From assembly GCA_050084515.1 (NCBI GenBank), contig CM114274.1:28706001-28770000 (forward strand): a DNA stretch of 64,000 nucleotides. Direction: 5' to 3'. Origin of the DNA: Blasia pusilla (Eukaryota; Marchantiophyta; Marchantiopsida; Blasiales). Below are positions 10,495 through 22,870 of this stretch, one piece after another. Position numbers and translations under genes: made by a program. Position 1 is the stretch's first letter, and the number at the start of each line of letters is the position of its first letter. The notes beneath the pieces are model-generated. The model had not been told where the DNA came from, made no database searches, and saw only the letters and a list, made by a program, of their open reading frames with translations.

Positions 10495-12180
10495 TCATTT
10501 CTTTTGTTCTTCTTGTACGGTCTTGGTATGATGAAGGGCTAAGAACCATGCTTTGTCCAAACAAACTAAGGTCTCATTCCATCCCCTTACAACCACGTTA
10601 GCGTCTTCCATTCTGCTCTCTTCCAAAACCCGATAAGTAGGCAGATCCCATTCAACGGAAGTGAGTGGTTGAACACCGTACGTAAGATAAAACAAGGTAC
10701 ACTTGGTTGTGACCTTATCAGCTGTTCGATAGGCCCACAAGATGGGATCTTCGCGTCCCAATCATAGAACTAGGTAACCTTCAAGCGATTTAATATCTGG
10801 CAGATAAGTCCATTAGACTTCTCCATTAACCCATTTGCTTTAGGATTGTACAGAGTCGTCTTCCGATATTTAATCAAAAAATGGGAAGTTAGTGACTCAA
10901 TAGTCTTGTTAAGGAAGTGAATCACGCAGTCACTTACCAACTCCAATGGGCAACCATACCGTGTGATTATAATTTCATAGAAAATTTTTGCTATCGCCTC
11001 GCTATCATCTTTGCGCACTGCGATGGATTCTACCATCTTAGTGCAATAGTCGGTGGCTATAAGAATATATTTTCATCTTTTTTGGTGAGTGGCCGGGGAA
11101 ATGGGTCCCACAAAATCAATGCCCCATTTTTCAAAAGGAGCTAAGGGTAGGATGGGCACCAAAGGCCAGCGAGAAGTAGCAGTTGGTCTGCCTGCTCTTT
11201 GACATGGATCACATTTCTGAGTGAATTGGCCTACATCCCTATACATGGTTGGCCACCAATAACGTGTCGCCAAGATTTTCTTGACGGTATTCTTAACCGC
11301 ATAGTGTCCTCCGAAATTGGTCAAATGCATAGCCACAATAACGCGGGAGATCTCCTCTACCTCCAAGCATCTTCGATACTCATCCTCATCACCCAATTTG
11401 AATAATACCCCATGACATAACTCATAAGGTCCTATCTTATTTAGAAACACTGCCAGCTCTTCCGCCGTCATAGGAGTTGGAAGTCGCAAGGTAATTAGAA
11501 AATGCAAAATATCTTCATACGAAGATTTGTGCAATTTTTCTTTGCTTATTTGGAACAGGTCCTTGTTGGAAAAGATATCATCTAACGTCTGCGTAAGGTC
11601 CGCGTCTGTCATCCGCAACCTTGATAAAAAATCCCCGTTGGTGTGTACCTTCCCTGCATGGGTAATTACATCCAATGTGAATTCTTGTAGTAACAATATC
11701 CACCGCGCGATTCTCCCAAAGAGATCCGCCTTGACCATTAAGGGCGGGAGAGCAAAATGATCCACATGAAAGACGAACTCATACCCCAATAAATAATGAC
11801 GGAACTTCTTACAAGAAAATACCATTCCCAATGCCTCCCTTTCTATAGTTGTATATTTTTGTTCCGCCGTAGATAGCTAATAAATCAGATAATCTTGTTT
11901 ATGCTCATCGAGTTGGCTGAGCACCACCCCAATTACGAAGGACAATGTGTCCACGTACACGTGGAAGGGTTTCGTCAAGTCAGGGGGATTGAGTACTAGA
12001 GCTACAAGAAAAGCTTGTTTTAATTCTTCAAATGCTACTTGGCATGCGGGGGTCCATTCCCACTCGGTTACCTTCTTCAACAAGATGTTCAGGGCTTTTT
12101 CTTTTACCTCATAATCCTAAATGAACTGTTGATAATAGCCCACATGGCCCAAGAAGCCGCTTAGTACTACTATGTTGAAT
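10495..12180 (-). pseudogene. Ty3/gypsy pol fragment, RNase H to integrase (element B)
   Basis: Read from 12180 downward on the minus strand. The end of the RT connection shows LSGFLGHVGYYQQFI. RNase H follows with WEWTPACQVAFEELKQAF, PFHVYVDTLSFVIGVVLSQ, KFRHYLLGYEFVFHVDH and GRIARWILLLQEFTLDVI. The integrase zinc region has HLTNFGGHYAVKNTVKKI and CDPCQRAGRPT, and the core has FEKWGIDFVGPI, ITRYGCPLELVSD and NPKANGLMEKSNG. The tail contains MGREDPILWAYRTADK and FYLTYGVQPL. Substitutions are visible: VSDCVIHF replaces the usual SDNGTHF-type catalytic site, and MEKSN stands for VERxN. Stops occur near 11875, 11060 and 10768. RT proper and gag are missing because the element is cut at about 12185. 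Confidence 0.85.
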
Positions 12181-12189
12181 GAGGAGCCC

Positions 12190-15120
12190 AAATAAGCAAG
12201 AAAGATATACCATGGGGCCCTATGAAGGATATACTTTATTCCTTCTTCTTTTTTCTTAAAAGAAATCATCAATTATGTGGAAAAATATAGAAGCATTACA
12301 AAAATAGGAGAGGTTATTGAAATGAGGAAGATTCAATAATGATAATTGGTGAGCGTTAAAATTTTCATCCTAGATGCAAATGGATTTTGAAATTTAGAAA
12401 AAATAAATAAATTTGGAGATAATCATACTATTAAGGTCGTTAGCCCCGGCTAAGAAGCTCCCCCGTGAACGCCACGTGTGCCAGATACTCAATTATTGTT
12501 TAATTTTCCCTATACTAAGCCAAGATTTGAATAGAAAAGAGGTTTCAAAATAATAAAAATAAAATAAAAAATAGAATCCCAATTTTTTTGGCCTCTTTTC
12601 AATTATCAGCCTTTTTTTCCATTTTATTAATTTAAATTTAAATTTAAATTTCAAGTTAATTTTGGAAGGGAAATTACATATTACTTTAGAAATATGTCAT
12701 TTAATCTCCTTTCAAGCTTTAATTTTGAGGGAATTCTTAAGAATATTTTGAGACAAACTTTGGATCAATACTAGTGAATCTTTTTACTAATAGAGAAACT
12801 TTGAAGACCCTTATCAAAATTTTCCATGAATTTTTAAAATTTTACCCTATACTAATTAGAAGACAAGAATGGGTAAGGTTTTCAAATTAATTAATTAGTT
12901 ATAATTAACTCAATTCAAACGTTTGCCCCGATGAAATCTTCTAGAGTCTTTTTCATTATCTTTAACTTTCAAGTTAGAATGGGGGAAAATTTTAATCCCT
13001 CTTTTGGGAAAACAATTCATCAAAATAAGCGATTTTCTTTTATTTATTGAAAGACGGGGATTGGGAAAGGGATAAATTATTTTTTCAAAATTCATAAAGG
13101 AAAATCTAGGAAAGATTTTCTTGAGCTAAGTTAGATATATTATATAAAATTTATTCATCATGTTTCCTCTAATTTCACATTATCATCTTCCATATGTGAG
13201 TTTTTCATTCTCCATCATCTCACCCCCAGTCACCTAATGCATTGCACAAGAAAAAAATTACTAGTATCAAAGAAACCCATCTCATCGTAATTACTTGAGA
13301 TGTTGATGATTGGTAATTTTGACCGACGGAAGCTCCCCACCCCTCCCCACATACTAATAGTTCTCAGGTCACTCTGGAGTAGGTTAAGTTATTGGAACAT
13401 TTTAGAGTAATGATGGGCGATTTAAATTATCCCATCATTTCTAAAATTAATTCTAACTTATGCACTTCACTAGTATTGTTTGGGTTGAAAGTATTGGAGG
13501 AGGTAATCGGGATGGGTAAGTGTATGAAATTCTAACTTATGCATTGCATGGCTGTTGTTTGGTTTGAAAATATTGGGGGAGGTAATTGGGATGGGCAAGT
13601 GTATGGTCATGGTCATTCTCTTTCCTATTATTCATTTTCCATAGAAATTTTCCCCAACTTTGGTGAAAATTTTGGATTTTTGAAAAGAAGAGTGAATTAT
13701 TTGGTAAATATTACAAAGGTTTCGATCCCCATCTTCTGATTTAGAATTATTTTGGGGAGTTTTGGAAAAAAAAATTGGGTTGTCGATTGCCATGTAAGCA
13801 AAAAGTAAAGCCACTTCTCAATGATGGAATGCCCAACATAAAATTCAAGATCAAATACTTGAAAGGTTTAAAAAAATTTACCCATCGGAAATATTCTACT
13901 TACATATACCTTGCCATGTCACGCTCCATCATAAACTCTCTTTTTCTTAGTTAAGGGAATTAAATCCCTTGAATTTTTGTATGTAAATCCGCTTTTGTGA
14001 AAAAATTCACCAAGATTAAACTTGGGATGAAATATTCGAGACTTTCTCACAAAGAAATTATGAAATATTTGGGTTGTGCTGCCAACTTGTGCAACTTACG
14101 CCAAATCTAAAGGGTTATTTTTTATCAATGAGAAAATATATTAATGGACCAAAAGCAAAACAATTATGTTATCATGTTGAATATTTCTTTGGGGCCCATT
14201 GGATGATCTCCCTCAACAAGTCTATGGTATCTTCATATTTGAGATAATTTATTCATAACATCTCTTCGACAACTTCATGTAATTGCGAAAAAGTAAAATA
14301 CCAACCAAAAAGTAAAAAACAATCATTGTTGCAAGAAGCAAATACAAAACCTGAATGTTTCCTCTAAACTGATTATGATTTATCTTTATTTATTTCTCAA
14401 CCTGGCATGTATATTAAAATATCATCATAACATATTTATTATTTTGCCTTTGAGATGTCGCTTGTGTACAATAAAAAAAAATACTAACACACTTACCATC
14501 TCACCTTTAAAATGAATAATCTCGTTGGAGGAGTGAAAGAGGCCAACATTCCATCTTAGAGCTTAAAAAAGGAAAGGATTATAAATAATTATCCAAAAAA
14601 TAAAGGAGTAGATGTTTATTAAGAATTGCTACTTCTTAATAAATGTTGTTACATCATGATGTGAGTGAGGTAACTATTACATGGTTGAGTGGAAAACTCC
14701 AATTACGAAGGACTAGTCAGCATTCAAGGATTTTTGTTTTGGTAATTTAGAAATGTTTTTCCATTTACATTTCCAAAGTGAGTAGAACTTCCACTTTCTT
14801 AAATCTCAAGGGAATATGACACTCCTTGAAATAATTTCACTCCTCAAATAAAATTTAAATAATACTCCATTACCCTAAATAATTCTACCCTCCATAGAAG
14901 TTTGGATAATACCTACTCCTATCCTCCACTCCTCCCATCAAAATAAAACCTACAAACCAAATTATGAGTTAATCTTAATTAATGAGATCATTTTCTTCTC
15001 CCATATTTCTTTAATTTTCCTTCCCAAATGTAAATTACAAGATAAAATTAGAAGTTTGCTATTTTTTTCTTATTATCTCACTATTTTATCTTATTTTATA
15101 TAGGATTGCCAATAATACTT
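12190..15120. other. AT-rich gene-free stretch
   Basis: Composition drops sharply to AT-rich at the 5' break of element B. Frames are short and uninformative. A directly repeated unit (13451-13605) is the only clear structure. It looks like old intergenic or transposon-derived sequence. Confidence 0.6.
13451..13605. repeat. two-copy direct tandem repeat
   Basis: Two adjacent copies of about 76 bp start TTCTAACTTATGCA and end GATGGG(T/C)AAGTGTATG. They lie at about 13451-13526 and 13530-13605 and differ at several scattered sites. Simple tandem duplication explains them. Confidence 0.8.
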
Positions 15121-15124
15121 TATA

Positions 15125-15335
15125 TTATAGTGGGCAATGTTCAATATAGGGTTGCACACGTACAAAGTCTATGTCCGCGAATATGTCCATGTCCGCACTC
15201 TTATATGCGTCCCTAGGACGGACATCTGTGTGCGGGCCTGGGTACCCGTGGCCTGCACTCGAGCCACCCTTGGAGCCTGCAAAGCCCGCAGCGGGCACCT
15301 AGGCTAGCTGAGGCCGCACCTAAGGACTTTTCTTG
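15125..15335. mobile_element. possible hAT-like transposon end
   Basis: A GC-rich island in AT-rich surroundings begins TAGGGTTGCACACGTAC. It continues with repeated GTCCGC text and GCGGGCCTGGGTACCCGTGG, which recalls the GGGCC/ACCCG subterminal repeats of plant hAT elements. No transposase and no matching opposite terminus were found, so this is a weak call. Confidence 0.25.
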
Positions 15336-15349
15336 GGCGGTATGTATGG

Positions 15350-15475
15350 ACTTGTCATAATAAGACAAAATGGGATTATAAGACATGCAATAATGCATAA
15401 TAAGACAAAATGGGATTATAAGACATGCAAGCAACCATGCATAATAAGACTAAATAATGGGATTATAAGACAAAA
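15350..15475. repeat. three-copy tandem repeat
   Basis: Three imperfect copies of ATAATAAGACAAAATGGG followed by ATTATAAGACATGCAA occur at a spacing of about 40 bp. The third copy is diverged (ACTAAATAATGGG). Confidence 0.8.
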
Positions 15476-15479
15476 GAGA

Positions 15480-16780
15480 AATAAGCTTCATATTTCATAA
15501 TTTGGGAAAGGAAAATTAATTTGAAAGAAAAAGGGAAATGATTTCAGTAGTTAAAATTAACTAATGAGTTAATTAGTGGATTTTATTTTTTTGTGAGAAG
15601 AATGGAAGGGGAAGAGTAGGTGTTGATTAAAATTTTATGGAAGGATGAAATTATTTAGAAGATTTTGATTAAAATTTTGATTGAAATTATTTTTTAAAAT
15701 AAAATTTTATTAATATTTTAAAATTTCAGAAAAAAGTAAAAAAAAATTTAATGAAAAATATTTCTAAAATAGTTTAAAGATCATTTTCGTGATGCTAACT
15801 AGTAGATGCTTGAAATGGAAAACTCCAATTAGTCGGAGTGTGCCCATTACACATTTGAGAAATACTCTTTAGTGCAAAGGAAAGAAATAATGTTTTTTCT
15901 GCTTTTGTTAGAAGTTTGTACATTCTTTTTTTTTTTATATAGTGTCTATCCATATCACGGATAGAATGGAGAGGACATGGAGGAGGAGGACTACGGCGGA
16001 GGAGATGGAGAGACGTTTAGAATTTTGCTTATAACTATTTTCATGGTGATCCAATCTTTTCAATCTAAGGCCCAATGTGTTCATCTTCTCAAGCTTGAAC
16101 TTTGGGTTCTTCTTTTTTCCACTTAAGATTGAGTTTTCCAAAGTTGTTGGGATCTTTGGACCTTCTTCTCTCCTAAATGTGCTCATAGATTCCTATACGT
16201 AATTTCAAACATAACGCTCTCCTTATAGAGTCATACCGGGTTACCATCGGTTTAAGCCATTCCTCTTGCTTTTCTGGATGTTTTGATATGGGCTCGGCCC
16301 AACATTACGAACTCATTCCCTCATAGAGGTCATTGGTGGGTGGCTCACTTACTCCTCACATCCTCTTTTTTGGTGTTTCCAATTTCTTTCATAACTTTCT
16401 TATGAAATGTCGGTTTTGGACGTGTTTGGTCTTGTTTCGATCATCTTGACGAGCTCGTTCTTTTGATATCAAATAGGTTTTCTAGTTTTTCTTCCTTCTA
16501 TATAGGTGCCTATTTTTGTGTACGGGTTTGTTTTAGTTCAATTCCTCCCAAAAGTCTTCCTTGCTCTTCCAACTCCTTATCTTACTATTTTGCCCCTACA
16601 TACGTTTGCCATCTCTTGAGGACATTAAAAATTCATTTTCTTGAGCCACCTCTCGATACCACATAGATCACTTTTCCTTTTCAATTGCTTTTTATATTTT
16701 TCTTATATTAACTTTCAATCATAAATTTGGTATTGCCTAATCTTCATCTCTCCATCTAAATTTCTTTTGGACGGATTCCA
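15480..16780. other. AT-rich region and presumed 5' leader of the non-LTR element
   Basis: 15480-15900 is AT-rich and gene-free. From about 16200 the sequence becomes CT-rich and less AT-biased, like the ORF that follows. It may be the 5' untranslated part of the non-LTR element, but no defined 5' end or target duplication is visible. Confidence 0.4.
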
Positions 16781-16828
16781 CTGCTTTTGCTTTGCTTGTT
16801 ATCCTTATGCTTTCTCCAAACCACGTTT

Positions 16829-18067
16829 CATATGTCTTTTCATGTCTTTGATGACTTGCCTACCTTTACTTCTATGTCATCAAAGATGGAGTTGGATTAT
16901 CCATCTACTCGCTTATCTAGTTTTACACGCCCTCCTACAGCCGTAACCTCTCCCCTTGGTTCACCTCTTCATCGTAGATCTCGCCATTTTCCTCCAGACG
17001 CTAATACACCCATTACACTCGCTATATTTCTTCCAGATTTTCCTCTTCTCCCTTCTTTGCCTTGTCTTATTGAGCCTAATCTTGATCCATTATTACCAAA
17101 TCCTTCTACTTTGCCATCCCCACATATCTCATCTATGCCCTTGCTTCCAACTCCCATCTATTCTACCCGAATCTCCCCTCTTCCTCCTCCTCCTTCCCCA
17201 ACCTACTTACCCCCTCATCGTCGACCATCATCACCTCTTGCACCTCCTACCTCCTCTCCTTGTAACCCTTCTACTTCTCCATTTGTACCAAAGGTTTGTT
17301 GCATACCCTATGGTAAGGAGTTTGCTCCTAATGGGATCAAAAGACATCAGCGGTACTGTCGATCCATGCATGGGCCTTCAATCCCTTACTCGATACCACC
17401 TCCTACTGCACTCCCCATAACAACTGCTTGGACTTGGTTAAGCCAAATTGATCTCCTTCGCTCTTTCTATCCAGGTCTTCCTCGTCCTAGACTCTTCACC
17501 CGCATTCCTATTACTCTTTGCTCCATCATCCAACAAGCTTTGCTTTTTCCATTAGAAAGGTTAGCGCGTGACCCCACAAATATAAATTCTTGGTATCTCC
17601 AATTAGTCTTCCCACAATGGGTTTTAGTCCTCCCTCCAAGGGGTGATGCAACGGGTCATCGTGAAACCTCCACACGTATTCAACGCTTTATGTCTGGGGA
17701 TTGGGAGAATCTTCAGAATGAGCATGTACTTCGAGCAGAGGCCTTAGCTGCGGCTCATCCCACTCTACATGCCAATCATGGGAGGCCTTCAATACAACAA
17801 CGCCTTCGACGAAGTCTACTTTTGGGGCAGGTTGGCGAGTTTTCACGTGCAGCTCGAGCATTGGGTCCTCTTTCTCCGGCGGTTCCAAGTGCAGAAATAG
17901 TGGCTCTCTTAGAAGCTCTTCATCCTCCTTCAAGTGGCGATGCTCCATCTTTTGTGGAAGACTATACACCGGACCTTGACTTGGAGATTGACTTGGAGAT
18001 TTTCACAAGGGCTTTTCTGCATACTCCTCGCTTATCAACAAGCGGGCTATCAGGGATGGTTTTTTAG
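16829..18067 (+). pseudogene. non-LTR element ORF, N-terminal part
   Basis: A long open frame continues upstream to 16787 without an ATG; the first ATG in frame is at about 16829. The first 170 residues are Pro/Ser/Leu-rich and disordered. About 180 residues in comes a single finger-like motif, KVCCIPYGKEFAPNGIK followed by RHQRYC. The second Cys of a CxxC pair appears as Tyr (TGC/TGT to TAT), so the finger is probably dead. Downstream, helical stretches such as RIQRFMSGDWENLQNEH lead toward the RT. The frame ends in TAG at 18065, shortly before the RT fingers region, which resumes in another phase. In RLE elements this region binds target DNA or element RNA. Confidence 0.75.
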
Positions 18068-18127
18068 CATCTCCGTGATTGCTTTATCCCAGCAGATTCA
18101 GCAAGTGGCTTTGTCTCTCTATATAAG

Positions 18128-19446
18128 GTGTGTGCACATATGGCGGCAGGTTGTCTCCCATTCTCTATCTCTAGGCTCTTAGGGGCTTGTCGTTTGTTGG
18201 CTATGGATAAGCCTCCTTCAGATGTGCGCCCTTTGGCTATTAGAGAGGTTTTATACCGCTTGGTTAGTCGATCCCTATGCTTGCAATTTCGTCCTCACTT
18301 TAGTGCCCACTTATTTCCTCATCAATTTGGAGTGGAAACTCCTAGAGGTTGTGAGGCTGTGATGCATGGGATTTGCTTCACTCTTGATATTCATCTAGAT
18401 TGGGTATCAATTCAAGTCGATGTGGCAACACATTCAATTCAGTTTCTCGTGCGGCCATCTTTGAGGAGTTACGTTGTTCAGAAGGACAACTCGCGAGCCT
18501 CATTCCATTTGTTCGCTCCTTCTATGCCTATGATACGCCCATTATCTATTCCCATCATGCTACTTCTGGGGAATATAGTATTCTACAATCGACTTGTGGC
18601 ACACGTCAAGGTGATCCCTTGGGTGGCCCACTATTTTCCATTGCCCATTTTCGTGCACTTCGAGCATCAGCGTAAGCATTTCCATCTTGTCTTTTCTCTT
18701 CTATTGCTGATGACACTCACATTATAGGTCCTCCTTCTGAAGTGGTTCTTGCTTATACCCATTTCGTGGAGCAACTCTCTTTATTAAACCTTAAAGTCCA
18801 ACCTAGTAAATGCAGAGTATGGTCTCCTTCATGCCTTCCCTCAACATTCACCCCACCTACTCCTGATTTTCCCATCTACATTGAAGGGGTTAGAGTTCTT
18901 GGGGTCCCAATTGGCTTCATCGATTATGTCTCAAAGTTCTTGGATGAGGCCCTTTTGAAAGATGTGGAATGGCTTCATTTGTTACCTCATCTAGGGGATC
19001 CCCAAGTGGCTTATGGGATTCTCTCCCAAGGTTTTCTACAACCTCCTTCTTACCTTCTTCGCACTTGTCCTCCCACTTCAAGGTTCTTACATCGATTGGC
19101 CTCTTTTGATGCTTCTATCTTAGCAACTTTTGGTCAACTTCTTGGCCCGAATACCTTTGAGGGAGAGGATGGTGTCTTTGCTTCACGACAAGCTATCTTG
19201 CCTATTTCTTTTGGAGGGGTGGGACTGTCCTCCATAGTCGCATCTGCTCCCGTAGCCTTTTTGGGGAGTTGGGCGTTGGTAGCACCGATTATGACTTCAA
19301 GGTTTCTCCAAGGAGATACACCTATCTTGATGGATCATATTACCCATGTAGAGGAGGGGGACTTGTTATTTCAACAACAATTGAGATTGCACAAGCTCTT
19401 CTTCCTCTTGCTACACAAGCAATTCTACCCCCTTCTAGTCAACTGA
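18128..19446 (+). pseudogene. non-LTR reverse transcriptase (frameshifted)
   Basis: RT motifs are spread over several phases. DKPPSDVRPLAIREVLYRL is the entry motif. FPHQFGVETPRGCEA and VSIQVDVA are motif A, with FNSVSRAAIFEEL after a shift. GTRQGDPLGGPLFSIAH is motif B. IADDTHIIG (about 18703) is the catalytic Y/F-A-D-D motif C. LNLKVQPSKCRVW and VRVLGVPIGF are the thumb. The catalytic Asp pair is kept, but at least two frameshifts separate A from B and B from C. The enzyme would copy element RNA at a nicked target. Confidence 0.85.
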
Positions 19447-19691
19447 TTACGGAAGGGCTTCATCGACTTCAAGAGCATATCTCCGAGAATCTGCATCAAA
19501 TCAACTTTTCGAGCATTCTCTCCGAGGCATTCTGTGACGCTAATCGAGCTCGTCTACGTTCATGTGCGGGTACCGGAGCGGGGGCGTGGCTTACTGCAAA
19601 TCCTCTTATTATTCCATTTTGTCTTCCTCGAAGTATATTCTCGACAGTTTTGCGGTAACGTCTTGGACTTCCCCATCCTTCTCTCTTAGGT

Positions 19692-20180
19692 GTGCCGAAT
19701 TGTGTATGCGGGGATCCCATTGATGCCAAGGGTATCCATATTCTCCGATGTGCACATGGTGGAGAACGAACGGCCACACATGATGTCATTAGAGAGGTGG
19801 TAGCATTGGTGGCTCGTACTGCAGGATACACCGTTGGGCAAGAGCAACTCCACGTCCTACCTTCAACCATACAAGCAACCTCTCGTTGGAGAGTGGATCT
19901 TGTTATGTCTCAAGGTGGATTCTGGACACTAGGTGATGTGGTGGTTGCTGATCCAACACGTTCTGACTTGGTGTGTCGAGCCGCACATACCAAAGGTTTG
20001 GCGGCCGAAGCTACAGCAAGAATCAAGGAGTTAAGTTATGCTGTGAGACATGCGACTGATGGATTTATTCATTTTGTAGTAGAAGTATTCGGTCATTTAC
20101 ATGTGTCTTTTGATACTTTCTTGAAAACATGTGCTCACCATTCCCTCGAGAATCAATCATCACCTTGCCCCTTCCCGTAG
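19692..20180 (+). pseudogene. CCHC knuckle and restriction-like endonuclease of the non-LTR element
   Basis: An open frame of 162 codons begins at the knuckle CVCGDPIDAKGIHILRC (C-x1-C-x9-H-x3-C). GERTATHDVIREVVALVART follows. The endonuclease core is RWRVDLVMSQGG followed about 15 residues later by VVVADPT, matching the R-x-(P)D and D/E spacing of RLE nucleases, which nick the insertion target. A helix SYAVRHATDGFIHFVVEVFG closes the fold. A one-phase gap of about 30 bp separates it from the RT frame. The copy at 53710-54159 matches it at about four of five residues and shares most core residues. Confidence 0.85.
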
Positions 20181-20509
20181 TCCTTCTCTCTCAGTAGTTA
20201 CTATTTATTTTTGGCAATGCATCTCAGTGGCCTTACAACGTGCACAAGCCTTGGCATTGATACGTCATGCGGAGGTGGTGGGAGGTCGCTCGCCTCGTCG
20301 TCCATTCACGTCTGACCAACCATTCGTGTTCTTGTTAGATTTGTTTTAGGCTATCAATTGTGTAGCTCGTTGAGCCGGTGTTTGCGTTGGCTTGTTGCCA
20401 TTTTCTTTTTGCATTCTTGTATGTATTTTTTGACTCCTCTTTTGAGTTGTTATTACCTTTCTTTACAAAGAATGGTAATAACCACTTTTTTATAAGAAAA
20501 TGGATATAT

Positions 20510-22300
20510 ATTTTTACAAGAAGAAACCATAAAATTGAAAGATTCCTCATGAACATAGGGTGCCAACATAGTAGCCCGGGCCACAGCCAAACTTACATTA
20601 AAGAAATCCAAAGAGAGAAAATACTTGGAGGGCGTGAAGGCCTCATCCGGCCTGCGATACAAGCAACCTTAAATTATTAACATATCTTCGACTCCTATTT
20701 CCTTTCTAACTTTCAAAACCCCAACCGTAAGAAAGTCCGGAAAATGGAATGAGGCATTCACGTAGTCCTTGGAATGATGGGACGGAGTTTGTGTTTTTAT
20801 ATATATAATAGTATAGATGAAGATGGTGATTGGAGGACTTAATTCTAATATTGGATATCTAAATTATTTCGTAAAAATGGAGGGACCCATGGGGGAACAC
20901 AAGTTATTTGAATACTTGACTAGTATTTTGTATAGCTTAAAGGGAGGGCACGGATTGGGATGAAGGTTATGGTGGGAAAAAAAAGAAAGGAGACGTGGTG
21001 GAGGGTGTTGCGAGTGGTGGGGGAAGCCGGAATAGTTTCTGAAATATTCTTTTCGGATGCATTCAACAATTTGGGGGTCCAAAGAAAATGAGAGCACCGA
21101 TTATAAACACTTAAGAAATGCCACAAATTCTTGGTATGTCGCTTGCAAAGAAGCTGCCCCCAGTCATAACCCCATAGGACCCACCCTCAACCCGCGCTCC
21201 CTCGCGGCATCCCATGGTGTCCTCCCCCTAAACGCACCTCCCTCCAAGTGCCCCCCATCTTCCCCGAGGGCGGCGGCGCTATACGGCTAGGGCACCCTTT
21301 GGCGCGACTCCGACCTTTTTCTCCGACCTCTGCCCGACGCTGATGTCGGTGGCACGTGGACTTGTGTGGAATCCTCGTGGGGTTGTCCCTGTACAACTAA
21401 CTTCCTTGGAGGGTGACGAGGTAACTCTTGGTTGGTAAGGTCAACCAATGTCGGGGGAGAACCCGGGTTACGTGTTAAGCCGGCCGGGTTACAAACTTCC
21501 GATTCAGTTTATAAGTCATCGGCCGAAGATTTACTGTGTAGTTGTATCTGTTTAACGAAAGATTCAAAATTTACCGTGCGGATCGGAAATGTACTGGTTG
21601 AACAAAACTACCCAGTCATTGAGTTATTAGGATACTTTTTTCATTTCATGATATTTTTTTTTTCGAAGTATGGCATTTTCAATCAATTTTCGTATTCTAT
21701 TTAAATTAATAAAATCATTCAAAATTGATTGAGAACATAATAAGAATATTGAGAATCAATTAGTTTAGAATTTCAATTTGGACATGTCACGAGTTTATAT
21801 TATCTTGACACATATTTTTTTAATCAATAAAATTATATGATGTTAAAAAAAGATTATTCGAATTCAATTATATATTATAAATGATAAATCAAAATGATTC
21901 GTTTAAATTATTTTTGGAGAATGAAATGGAAACACCACGGGAAGAAAAAAAATGTTTCACATATTTATCTGTACGACTAGATTATCACTGTTGATCAATA
22001 TTAGAATCTTTTGATTATTCATATATTTAAACGAAAACTTATATTTATTATTTATTTTTCAAATCTAAATATTACAACTTTATTATATTCTCCGTCTGTG
22101 AAATATTTTTATTTGCACAAATGCACGGTTTGAAAAAGGTAAATTTTATTTCTTGTAAAAGGGTCGTTAATACTAGTAACGACACTCTTAGTAATAAGAA
22201 GACCTTCCACCGAAAAATCTATCTACTAAACTTCTATAAAAAATACTTAACATGGTCTGAAATACTCGTAAATAGACTAAGTCAGGGGCCGTGCATCGAT
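20510..22300. other. AT-rich intergenic region
   Basis: No supported gene. A GC-rich patch at 21165-21420 yields overlapping frames on both strands with Pro/Arg-rich proteins, typical of chance ORFs. 21640-22260 is strongly AT-rich. Confidence 0.5.
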
Positions 22301-22304
22301 AACT

Positions 22305-22870
22305 TCACTCTCTCTGCGGTTTACTCTCTTTGCGGGTCCTATCGACGGAATCGATAGGACACCCACACCCAAGTGGATAAGGCACCCGAATAGGCATCGG
22401 CTTACCTTTCATGCATCCATAGCTCCGCGGTTCCCCCGAAGTAGGACAGCACACGAGAGTATTAAAGCGTATGCGCATTGCGCAAGAAAATCCGTATCCG
22501 ATGATTCCGAAATCCCAGTATGAAAGTCGTCGCGGACCCGCGGTAATCAGTTTTACCGAGTGGGGAGTAAAGGCAGAGTTTGCGCGTTCGCAGCAAAGCG
22601 GGCGAGGAGTAATAGGGCCACTCATTTCCTCCCGACGGCGACGGAGGAAATTCCCGTGTAGTCCACACGAATGGACTTTATTGAATAATAATAATAACTT
22701 TTTTATAAACAATAATTTAAAAATTGTTTCTTTCGGACGTGCCGAAAAGTTGCCGTTCCCAGACGAGCATTGCCCGTTTGAACGGGCATTGCCCGTTGCC
22801 ACGACTCCCGGAGGCCTCCCAACTCAGGCAGTGAGTGGCCCTAATAGTGTCGTAGCGAGTCCCGAGCTTT
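22305..22870 (-). other. possible organelle-derived DNA insertion
   Basis: A block of distinct composition carries a minus-strand frame of 165 codons (22305-22802), including KKLLLLFNKVHSCGLHGNFL, PHSVKLITAGPRRLSYWDFG and CMKGKPMPIRVPYPLG. It also has a 12-bp inverted repeat (TCCTATCGACGG/CCGATAGGA type, 22336-22361). The text style resembles plant mitochondrial intergenic ORFs transferred to the nucleus, but I cannot name a gene. No organellar core gene is recognisable, so this is only a suspicion. Confidence 0.25.

Larger units (their letters stand above)
16787..20510 (+). mobile_element. decayed non-LTR retrotransposon with restriction-like endonuclease
   Basis: The order is N-terminal Pro/Ser-rich region, C2H2-like finger, reverse transcriptase, CCHC knuckle and restriction-like endonuclease (RLE). 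This is the order of the R2/R4-type (RLE) non-LTR groups; apurinic-endonuclease LINEs differ. The 3' end near 20510 (AAAATGGATATATATTTTT) is shared with the second copy, which ends near 54455. The open frame is split over three phases by indels. The second, broken copy at 43017-43256 plus 53710-54460 confirms that this is a repeat family. No target-site duplication was identified. Confidence 0.85.

Noticed and set aside
16956-17420. Plus-strand frame of 154 codons within the non-LTR ORF
   Set aside because: Same DNA as the N-terminal ORF but in a shifted phase. The Leu/His/Pro-rich composition reflects CT-rich codons.
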